Of a stretch of DNA of 64,000 nucleotides, positions 29,960-41,900 are shown one piece after another. Below the pieces are notes generated by a model. It saw only the letters and a program-made list of their open reading frames with translations, had not been told where the DNA came from and searched no databases. The stretch's first letter is position 1. Each line of letters starts with the position of its first letter. The translations under genes and the position numbers were made by a program. This DNA comes from Bedellia somnulentella (Eukaryota; Arthropoda; Insecta; Lepidoptera; Bedelliidae), in NCBI GenBank assembly GCA_963576735.1, contig OY755176.1, positions 15,361,423-15,425,422 on the forward strand, given 5' to 3'.

Positions 29960-32397
29960 ATTTTCCGAGAAATCGTTGTGTTTAACTCGTAAACCAGTGG
30001 TAGGTATCAACAGGTAAACAAATAAAAAAGCAAATCTTTTAAAATTATTATATTAATAAATAATGGTAGTTCTATTTACATGACACATTCGATTACTCTT
30101 TTGTTTTGGCAGAATACAATAAAAATATCATTACAACTCGAAAAACAATGATGGGACAGACAAGTAATCAATCTTACAACGACACATTGGTAATATATCA
30201 CCCAAGACTTCGTGGAACCACGGCACACAATTTCACAATATTTGGTTACAATTACAACACAATAAAATACTGTTTATTATTTTGGTTCAATACAAAACGC
30301 GAGTATAAAGGAATTATTGAAATAATCAATTACACACTGAGGACAGACATACAATTCACACGAGAGTAAATTTGTTTATCACAGGTTTCTAGTGTCACCT
30401 AATTGGATACAAAGGCCGACATATACATTAATTACTAACATTTATTACTTTGGTGAGTCGATTTGACATGTTAAAAACAAACATATCAAAATTTAATTGG
30501 AATCAAAAAAACTTGCGTTTCATTTGGTCTGCATACCAGTTACGAGCGAACTTCTATCAAATCTAGCACTACGTGAAAATCTGGTTGGCAGCTCAAATGA
30601 AACGCACTGCACCTCAAATCTTTAGTCACAACACAAACCGAATGTCTTTTATTACAAATACTGTGATTGCTTTTGATATGTCTTGTCGTACAATGCATTA
30701 TAGTAGAATACTTAAAAGTAATTTGTAAATGATTAGGAAGTAGGAATGGCAAGACAGGGCGATACCAAGGTCGGCACTTATCAACCAATAATATCCAAAC
30801 AGTATATTTAGGCGAATCTAGTCACGAACCTAACATAATGCTTTGTTCATTTCACATAAGACTGTCGACACTAGCGCACCATTCGTTTTTAATTTTATAA
30901 CATTATTTCACTCCTAAATTTAAATGTACATAGACCCCCAAAGCCTATTATTGCTTATTTTTTATAAGTTTTCTTCTCAAAACTTTAAACCTATAAATAA
31001 TTTCACGTTTGTCCCCGATAAATTTACCATTCAATAAATACGTAGACGTAAAAAATATAAACTATATCAATAGTTTAATCTTTAAAACAAACTTTGCTTA
31101 GCCTAATTATATATTAATAACTATTTAATCAGTATGTTTTCAATCATTTTCAATAGTACGCCTACTTTATAATCTTTCCAAGCGCCTGAGAAGAGTTAAC
31201 TCGCAAATACATATCTTACTCCGATAGATATAATTTATAATTTATTTTATTGTGTGTTATCTACACTACGTAATTTACTCGGACTCCCTAAGAGGGTAGT
31301 CCAGGACCCTATTCTTTTTCACAAATATAGATAAGGTCACATTTTTGGTAAAATTCAGAGAACCAATAATCTAGTTGAAACTACCGAAAGACGTTACAGG
31401 CACTCGATTTGAAAATGAAAGAAGGCTATCATGAAATTGTCTAAAACAACTGCAATAATTTAAATGTCGAGTTAAATGAAATATATTAAATATTAAAGTT
31501 ACCATAATTCTAAAATATTACAAAGAAAAGGATTCGATAATGATTCACATAATGTATATAAATAAGTTAAATAGTCTAAAAGTTTACACACGACATCTTA
31601 ACCTAATCGAAAAGCACTCATATCTTGTAAAATGCATGAACGCGCTACCGCCATGATTGTTTCTAAATAATTAAACAAATAATGCTAAAACAGCAAGTCA
31701 CGAGTATAACTAAATGGCAATGAAATTACATAAAACAACTAAATGCAAACAAAGGTACAAAATGAAACGCCGAAGACTAAAAGAGAACGGCTCACATGCG
31801 GTCTCAGCTGAGCTGTGACCTACGACCTTTTGGAAATGTGCTCTTTTGTACTTTTGTTCTGGATATAAGTTATATGTAGGGTTAGTAGTTACTTTATGAG
31901 ATCATTAAAACGCACAAAAACGTTTATGCGTTACGTTAGAACATTCACAAAATATGCAGATAAAATTAAAATTAAGGAGACTATTTTATACACAATAGAA
32001 ACTTGGCAGAGCGAAATTGTCCTTGAGAGAATCAGAAAACAAAATCGGTCAAATCAACATAAATAAGCACAAGAATATACAAAAAGTCGTTCTACACGAT
32101 CACCGAATACACGATCGTTACTAACACCATTAACGTAAGACTAGTCGAAATGCGTTAAACACTACAAATTAAACTTAAAATTACATCTTTGATAAAACAT
32201 CACTCGGTAAGCTAAAACGCGACCGCGCAGTACTGAATTCAATTCCAAAGTTCCATAACAAACATCAATATTATTGGACCGATCTTTTCCTAAGGAACTA
32301 CGATATTTGAGAAGCACAATTTTACTCATAAGTTAGATAGTCGATGGGAAGACGATTAGCTGGGTAAAGAAGGGTTGTTAGGGGCGGGGGGCCGCCG
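29960..32397 (-). other. Probable long Tet 3' untranslated region
   Basis: About 2.4 kb downstream of the Tet stop contains none of the SINE, LINE or Helitron families common elsewhere in the window. It is AT-rich without a convincing coding frame. Several AATAAA-type signals on the minus strand (for example TTTATT near 31234 on +) could end the transcript. The extent is inferred from the absence of repeats. Confidence 0.45.
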
Positions 32398-34636
32398 TCA
32401 GGTGGCCGATTCTTGGTAGGGGCCAGTGACCGTGCAGCCCTGAGTGGGGAACAACGTCGTCCAGGAAATTGTGGTGGCCGTTGAAGCTCGCAGCAACACT
32501 TGACCGCTGCGACGAGCCGTTTGTGTGGCTTCCACTAGCGCAGACAAGGAGCTGTACCCGCCGGGTATCGCCGTCTCGTTCTTTTTCCATTTGTCTGGAG
32601 GAATCGGAGTAGTTAGCGGATCCGGTCCCGGGGTCGTCGCGGGAGACACCGAGTTAGAGTTGGGCCCCGGCGTGGACGGCGTCGGCGGATTTAACCCTAA
32701 CTTCTTCAATCTCATCTTCTCCTCCCATTCTTCCAAGCCGTGTTTCGGCCTATTCAGATTGCGATGCTGATAAAACACCAGAGATATCCTGGTTGGATTT
32801 ACTTTGTTCGGACTTTTGACGGCTGAGGTGGAATGCATTTCGTGTTTCGCGCATTCGAATAGAACGCTACCGTGGCCGAGGGCGATTGCCACACCGCCCA
32901 TTTGACTGTCTTTGAAACATTCCAAGTTATCGGAGAAATCAGTCACCTCTCCTATCGGTTCCGCTTTAGGCGGTTCAGGAGGATACGGAATAGAGAAGGG
33001 AGGTGGGTACAAACACCAATTCGGAGACGTTTGGCACCAATTTGAATTAGGAGTTTGATAAAAGTTTGAAGCGAAATTAGGGTTATATTGGTAACCATAC
33101 GAATTGTAGCAATGGCTATTTCTCAATAATTCTTCTCGTTTATACTTTTCAGCGTTGTAATATGCTAAACTATTGTAGTCATTGTAAGTGTTTTCGTAAG
33201 GGTTGAAATGACCATAAGGATTCGGTGGGAATGGATATGCATTGCCCATCTGTGGATAGTTTCCATAACTTTGTATTCCTGGAGTTTGACTTTGGTAACT
33301 GGTTTGGCTGACTGGGTGGAAATTATTTCCCGTAAATTCTGGTGCATTTGGCTTTGTGGCAATGCTCATATTTTGGTTGTATTCTTCGTGACTGATTGTG
33401 AAGTTTTGAGCTGTCGACGTTTGGGCGTGTATCTGGTAAGGGTTTCTGTTATCATATCCTTGATTTAGTTGAGGTCGTTCTGACGGTGGGTATGGTTTTA
33501 AAAATGTCGTATTTTCTATCGGATCTGGCGGCATCGAGTGGTTGGATCTTGACGGTGGGCGAGCTTTAGGTACTCTGAAAAGAGCATTCTCGTTTTCAGT
33601 AACGTTTTTAGGATCTGGTGATTTCCAAACGTTTTTCCGTTCAGGGTTGGTAAGGTCAGTATTGTGGCTCGGAGATTTCATTTCAGCTATTTGAGATGGC
33701 AAAGGAGATTCTGGAGTTCTTTGTGATTTCTGAGAAATTTCCGTCAGCCGTGGAGAGCTCGGCATGTCAAATTCTGGCATCACTTTATGATTTATGTCTG
33801 CGCCGATCATATGGTGTTTCTCAGGCTCCGCTGCATTTTTTTGAGATAAATGATCAGAATTAGTTTCACTTCTATTTGAGTCTGGGCTATAATTATTTGG
33901 AGTGAGGTTTAAATGAGCGGTCGTCGAGTCGGGGTCTTCTTTGACAGCATTTCTAAAAAGTTCATTTTGACTAAAATCTGCCCAATGATGATGAGCATTA
34001 TTTGTATTAGTATTGCCACCATTTTGTTCAGAGTAATCGTTTTGATCTCTCTTCTGCAAACTTGCAGAAAAATTTGGAAGTTGATTAGGATTTTGGCAGA
34101 CATTGCCTTCAACTAAACTAGGGACATGATTGGCATTGAATAGAGCATTCTGATGATGGAGATTATAGCTTTGATCGTATGGGTTATATGGAGAGTCTAA
34201 GACTGTACTCGAAATTTGGTTGCTCTGGAGCTGAGCGTCAGTGAAGTTATCGATCATGGTCGCCATATCTAAGAGGGCTGGGTTGCCGAGGTTTGGGTTC
34301 ATAAGACTTCCTGGGTTCTGCATGTTCGGGTTAACGAAAGCAGAGTTATAATGTCCCTGGTTGTTAGGAAATGGCGAACCTTGGTTTAGCGCTGGAGTAT
34401 GTGATCTTGGGGAGGCGCTGTTCTGGCTTCTTGGACTTGCATTTGTGGGTTGCGGAGTTTTTGGTCCAGGAGTGCTGCATTGCTGAGGTTTCTTTTGGTT
34501 TATGCTTCCTGGGCTCTGTTGGGGAGTATTGCTGCCGTTGGAAGTGTTCTCAGAGTTTTCATCGTCTTTCCGCTTCTTGCCATGACGACGGCACGGCTGT
34601 AAGGGCACGGATCTGACCCTCACTTCCATAGGATAT
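32398..34636 (-). CDS. Tet: Tet terminal exon: low-complexity insert and second half of the catalytic core
   Basis: The acceptor is CACCTTCCAG|ATATCC. The first ~580 residues are a disordered Asn/Pro/Ser/Tyr-rich insert, where TET proteins have their variable spacer. The core then resumes with [40 protein letters not shown] and [20 protein letters not shown]. The stop is TGA at 32400-32398 after [12 protein letters not shown], matching the VTGPY end of vertebrate TETs. Confidence 0.95.
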
Positions 34637-37600
34637 CTGGAAGGTGATAGAAGAGGTTGTTTAAGTGAAATTTTGATGAGATTAATATGTCATATCATAG
34701 TTTTCATAGCATTTTGTGTGGATGAAATAATTAGCAGAAATATTCAGTTCTTGAGGATTTTTCATACTGATTTTAAAGCAGATTGGAAGTTCGAGAAAAA
34801 GTTAGTAATAGACGGAAAAGGAACAAATATTGCATTTTCGAAAAATAATCATATTCATAAATAAAAGTTGTACATCACCACTCACTTGTCTAAAATTTCC
34901 AAGGCTCCGGATTTGATCTTCTCTTCCTGCCCCTCTTTGGTTCCAAACTCATCCGTCGAATCCAAAACGTATAGTGGTAAGATATGCAACTGCTCATCAT
35001 TTGGTTTGCTGAGTCCCCGATGTTTGGCAAGAGTTACCACTGCTGTGCAACCGTTGTTCATATTGTGTAGATCACGGTGGGCATGTGCACAGAAATCTAT
35101 GCATGCTGTTACACCTGAAAGTTAGAAATGCAATTTGTTTAGAAGATTTAGAAAAATGGTATTAGGGTTAAATATTAATGTCAGGTAAGGACCTTCTAAA
35201 GTTTTACAAAATAATGTTGATTAAGTTAGAACCGATATTGTAAGTTAACTCCAATTTAAAATACCAAACTAACTTACCAGAAAATGGTCTCCCAGCTTTG
35301 AATCCCAACCGACAATCTGAAGCTTCCTTCTCAAACTGGCATTGGTTCTCAAACGATTTTGGCGCCAAATTCATATACAACGGACTAAGTAGTGTTGCCA
35401 GCACATGCATTCGTTCCTCAATTTCGCTCTCCTCAGTCTTGACTGACAAACGGAATTTTCTCACAGTTTTCGAACGGGCGTATTTGCATCCGTTGTAGTA
35501 CATTGACCAAGAGCAACCGAAACTGTAGGATGCGCCGCATGATTCTGGGTCTAGACCTGTAAAATCATACATTGTTACAGTAATTATTAGTATTACTATT
35601 TATATACATCGCAACGGACATGTAAGAGATCGTGTGAACAACAATTGTACTTCTATTCAAATATATAGAATGCGCTTAAAATGATTTGACTATGATGTGC
35701 TACCAAAAGTTTGCTATTCTATTTTATACGTTAAATAAATTACATCGGCTTTTTTAAAATTCGTAAAAATTCTGTCCTTGATTTTTATTAGGTAAGCGTT
35801 TGCTATTAAAACTCTATTATCTGAGTTACATTTACGTTGTCCGAGTGTTATACAAGAATACGGAAGACAACTTTGAGTACTTGTAATACTCTGTTCCACT
35901 CACAGATGGCGTTAGGTGTTACTTATTGCCTACAAATATATCAACGAATTTAATTTAATAACAACTATTTTGTTCTATTTGATATTTGTACTAGTTTTTT
36001 AAATAATTTCTTTTTATTTCATACAACATCAGTACAAAATAGCTCAATTGTTGATAAAAAAAAAGTTCTTGTTTTATAACAACCAACCTAAACACACTTT
36101 TACCTACCTTGACAAGCACAAGTCCTGTTTTCATTGGTGGCACATCGTCTAGTGGTGGGCAACCCATATCTGTTGAGTTTATGAGACAACAGCGTGTAAT
36201 CGAGATCAGCCTCCGATTGCGGAATTCCTTCCCAAGCGACTAAACACACCACTATCCAGGTGGTAGAACATTTGTGACCGTTGCGACATTTTACGACTAC
36301 TAGAACTTTTTCTGTGTAGTTTGTTCGGCGAATCACCTGAAATGGACATTTTAGGTCAAATATAAGGGTCATTGGGTATCAAATACTTACTTAAAAGATG
36401 GTAATCTTTCCAAAGAGAAGGAATGATAAAGTAGTATAATTAGATAGTGAAAGGTGTGATAAACTTTTGCTATGTGGTCTACGCTATAGCCTAAATATAT
36501 TTAGGGCTCGAGTTATTTAGAAGGGTTTGTAATTCGATTATATATTTTATATCATATTACAAAGTTAATCGGTTTCCAAATGTGGCTGAGGTGTTTCTAG
36601 CTCTATCTTGGCCGTGAGTATATTTATGAATGTATAAAGTATGTTTGATATGTTTCGATCCATACACTCACCCATTTTGCCATAGGGCAACCTTGAGCAG
36701 TCTTCCCTTCCTTGCCAGTATAACATATCTTTTCTATCCTTAGCTCTTGGCCTGATAACCCAGTTCGGGATTCTAACTCCTTTCTAAGTTCTGCTAGGGT
36801 GGCAGCCGCACCTAGAAAATAGTACAGTGTAAGTTAGGAATCGCCATGCTATTGATAGTATTTTTATATTTGTTTTATTGCAATAAAAGTAACTAGTTTA
36901 TAAGTTTAGTTTTGAAACATAGATCATTAGAAGAAATATCACTGTTATAAGACGCTTTGGTAAATTTTAAGAAAATGAAATTATATAAACTTTTCAAATT
37001 AAATATGTAAGGATATAGAATATTTACCTAAATGGGTGTAGTAACTCCCCGGTTCTGGTGGATTTTTATCAGCTGGGAAGCAGTTGCAATCAGGCACTTC
37101 TGTTCTAGAATTATTCTTCAGTTTTTCCAAGTTTTCTAGGTATTCTTTGGAATAGTTGAAATGGTTAGCTTCTTTAGCGTTTTTAACTATATCTGGTGAT
37201 GGTGTGGAAAGTTTGGATTGGTTTTTCACTTCAGGTTTTTCATTACTATCTGAATCGTCCTCTAAGATTTCATCTTTGGTTTGTAATCCTGGGCACGAGC
37301 CATCTCTTAAATGTTCTGGAGGAGCTTTCTTCGTAGAGCCTTGTCTACAGCACGAATATCCTATTTCGTTTTTAATCAATGCGGGTCCACCATCACCACG
37401 GTAAAGATAAGGCTCACTTTTCGACAAATGGCTGAAACTGTTCTTATATATCTTGTGCCCCGGCGGCGAATGTTCTGATTTTATTTGCTCAACGTAAAAC
37501 GGATGTTTAGGCTCCACCGGCGTACTTCTTCCAGAACTTGATCGTGATTTTTCATTGTCTTTTCTATCCTGTTGAGAAGTTTTGCTATATCTTTGGAATC

Positions 37601-38950
37601 CGATGTTATTTTCGTGTGGTCGCGATTCTTGTGAAAACGGCACATTTGTTTCGAGAGGTCGTTTATCATAGCCGAACTGATTGTTTGGAAAACTTGGATA
37701 GCTTCTTTGTAATGGTTTTTGGCAATAGTTTTCCTGTTTTATTGTCGATATATGCGGTAAAATACTATTCGGCCGAGATGTAAGCCCATTTGGATATTCT
37801 CTATAAGTATTATTTAGTGATACAGCGTCACCAGGTTTAGGGTATAAATACATCATTGGCTTTGGCGCTTCGTGCTTTATTATCATATCGTCTTTACCAT
37901 ATTGAATGTCTTGAACTTCTAACTTAGGTACTAATGGTGCTGAAGGGTGCTTAAACTTTAGATCATATTCTTCTCTACTTTCATAAGGCCTCCTTTGTGC
38001 AATCGTATCTCTCGATTCATTATTATTTTGTTGATTCATCTCTGAAACCGGTCCAATAATCATTTTTGATTGAAAATCTTTGCTGTCTTGTTGACTACTA
38101 TAATTTGGGTTTTCAATACCATAAGACTCTGCATATCTTTGTTGTTCATAAGGAACGTTGGGATGTGTCTTACTGTACTGGGCGGTCCTCATATCAGCAT
38201 AAGACGGTAGCTTATGAGATACTTTGGAAACATTAGATGCAGTATTTTTATCATAACTTCTAGACGGAATATTACCGGTCCCCCCCTCCCATACGTGGTG
38301 GCCACCACCTCCGAACTCACCCGCACTGAAAGCACGGGCGTTCTGTGAATAATTACCAGCGACTGAGTACGAAACTTGGTCGCCTAAGCGGTAATTATCT
38401 CGGAGATGGTGGCTATACGATAAAAAATGACCGGTAGTATTTCTGTCATCCACCGCCTTGGTCGCTTCGAGCGAGCGCGGCGGACCTTCTCCCGGGTCGC
38501 CTTTGTCCGGCGGGGTGTCGCTTCCGTCGCCGCGATGAGTCTGCTTATTCAGAATCATCGTTTTTAGTCTCGAGTTCAAATTCACCCGATCCGATTGAGA
38601 AAATATCTGTTGCGACTCATTCTCTTCTTGACGTTGCTGCATCTGTTGGTTCTGCATCTGCTGCTGCTGTTGATTTTGTATCTGTTGTTGGTTCTGCAAC
38701 TGGCGGTTTTGCATTTGTTGCTGCTGTTGGTTCTGCATCTGCTGTTGTTGGTTTTGCATTTGCTGCTGACTTTGCATCTGCTGTTGCTGATTTTGTATCT
38801 GTTGCTGATTCTGTAACTGTTGCTGATTTTGTATTTGTTGTTGATTTTGAATCTGTTGTTGCTGGTTTTGTTGATTTTGCATCTGCTGTTGATTTTGTAA
38901 TTGTTGCTGATTTTGAAGTTGTTGTTGATTCTGTATTTGTTGCTGTTGCT

Positions 38951-38982
<32 letters not shown>

Positions 38983-41900
38983 TGCTGTTGATGTTGCTGC
39001 TGCTGTTGTTGTTGTTGTATTTGTTTCTGTTGGTTCTGCATGATCTGGTTATGCTGCCACTGGCGCTGCCAGTCGGCGTCCCGGCCGTTCTCCCGGTAGT
39101 GCGGGCCCGCGAACTCGCCCGGATACCCGCTACAGTCGAGTGAAGCTCGCGGCCCGTCGCTCCCCTGCAGGTACCCAGGCTCGGCGTTTCCCGAGTGCTG
39201 GTTGCTTTGTCCGTTGTCGTTTTGTCGCTCGGGTTCGCTGGCGTGTTCGGACCCGTTTTCGTTGTATTGTTCTTCGTTTTGTTCGTACTCGCGTTCGTAG
39301 GTTTGTCTGGCGGGGGCGGGCGCGGGTGCGGAGAATTGCGCGGTATATTCCGCCGGCCGCGCTGCGCTGTAGTAAGCGTTGTTGGCGACGTCAAACGTGG
39401 CCACGTTCTGCACCGTGTACGTGGTGTTGGCGGTCTGGTACGGCGACGCGGTGTACGCGGTGTGGTTGCCTTGGTAGTCCAACGTCGTCTGGCCTGTTTG
39501 AGTTGGCAGCTGCTGGATGAACTGGTTTTGCCAACCTGAAAGCAGAGCTTGTTAGATTTGGTCTAAGTAATGTTACACAATAAGCATAATAGATGATACA
39601 ATACCTTGCGTAGGATCCGTTTGCCACGTTGTGAATCTTGTTGGATCCCCAGCGTAAAACGGCATGGGTGCCTGTAAATAAAAACGTCACATTTAGAATA
39701 GTTCTACAGAAAATAATGGTTATTATGATATATCTATAAATTAGGCCAGTTTGACCTTCGATATTGTGTGTTAGATCTGTCCATATGTACGCAATATGTT
39801 GCAAACAATGACGAGGTCTCACTGTAACCTCGGCCTGGATTGAGGAGTGATCTTAAATAACAACCAAATGAAACATATTTTATTTTACTATACTATCGTA
39901 TTATTGGATACTTAACTCGTAAACCTATTGCATAAATCGCTACTCAACACTGCCTTTTCCAAGATAGATTGACTGACATATTAATCAATTAAGTTTTCAA
40001 TATAAAAATAACCCTTTTCATTTGATTCTCTTGCTTTGGTATTCATAGCCATGAAGGTATAGCTAGGTTCTTTATAAAACTCCTATGCTAAAATAGCTAT
40101 AATGCCACAACAAAAAAAACTATTTATTCAACAAAAACGCCTATTTTTGCCGTATATTAATAATTTAAGCCATATTTCCTGTGAGTTTCCAAAGTAATGT
40201 ATAATTCTTCGCAAATATGTTAACGGCGTCTTTGCCCTCATTTCAGTTCACATAACTTTGGTAATTCAACATTTTACAATAGCTATTACAAAATTGAAAA
40301 TAACGTTGGAATTCTATTACTTATTTACATCTGTTTTATATTTTTAAGACGAGCATATTTATACTTTTCGATCACTTTAGTCTTGCTGTATCTATTTAAA
40401 AAATCACAAAATCTATACTTTCCTGTCTTTCCTCTACGAGGCGACTAAAGCCTGAAGATATATCTTTGTGGGTCACGTAATACAAAAAATCATGACCAGT
40501 TATCATTTATTGCATCATAATAAAATTATCCTCTATATTTTGCAACTCACTTAATCTACGATATAAGGAGGAATTTTAGTACTGAAACTCTGCCTACCCT
40601 TTTTTACGATTTATAACATAACATAACATAAACGTTCACGCCGAATATCCCCGAAGGGGTTGGCAGAGGTACTAATACTTCTGAACGTCACGTGACTTTG
40701 TCACCTGGTGTTCAGAGTACCCACGTTTTGCATGGACAGTGTACTCGCGTGATAGGGGGCAGGCCTATCGCCGTTTTGTACGAATACACTGTCACATGAC
40801 TAAGTACAACTCAGCCATGTGGGTTTCCTCACGATGTTTTCCCTCACCGTTAACAACCATGATAAATTAACCACACATATGTCTTTAGAAAAGACAAATT
40901 AGTGTAGGCCCGACCCAGGATTTGAACACTAGTCGTTTGCACGATAACCGAGTGTTCTACCCACTGGGCTATCACGATTTATAACTACCCGTTCTAACAG
41001 TAAGCATAAGTAGGTTGGTAGGTATAGGTACTCCGTATATTTGGTTGTATCGAGTATGAGTATTGATAGTTATTTTTAACAACTTAATCTAATAAAATTA
41101 TACTTTCGTTATAGGTAAACATGAAGATAGATTAACATACAGTTTTAATAATTAGATCCTATTCACATATTTCCCGACCGCTTTTAATTGTCACCAACAA
41201 ATAGCGCGCGTTTGAATTGAAACATAATTCTCAGTTCTGAATTCCGGACGCGGATTTAATGGTCGTTGTTTCATTAATTTCACTGAGCGATATTACCGAA
41301 ACAGCACATTAAAATGATTTACCGATATTGCCTCATAGTTTCAGATATCGCTAAGAATTCCTATCGTAACATTTAATAGTAGAACAACGGAACCGACATT
41401 TTGAAAATGAATCATGTTATTTTCAAACCTAGCTTTTTATATCACATTTATTATTGTTTCGGTGCACTTTCAGAAGCACATAGGGGATCTTGGGATTATA
41501 AAAGTAATGTGATGACCTAGGCTTAACAAAATTGCGAACAAATCATAATAAACAAAAAACTTAAACCCCACCAACTTGCGACGCCTTACATCAATAAAAA
41601 ACAAAACGTAAAAACCACTTATTTCAAGTGTTTTTAATAAACCCCATTATCGCAGCATATTCCCAAAGTCCAAGTGCAAAGAAACAAAACGAAACGGCCA
41701 ACTAGCGGAGTTGCACGATAAATTTGAAACGAAACGCGCGGCTGCGCTCAGAAATTGCCAAAGTTGTATCAGCGGGCTGCAAATTAAAAACAGGGCTGCG
41801 TTTTTGCTTCCGTATGTTTTGAATTTATTTATATGCTTTTGAGAATACTGGGAGTGTTTTACTTGTCACATTAGCAGGATTCTTATATGTAACAAATCTA

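Noticed and set aside
38595..39143. Leucine-rich open frames on the + strand
   Set aside because: They are antisense shadows of the Gln-rich Tet exon.
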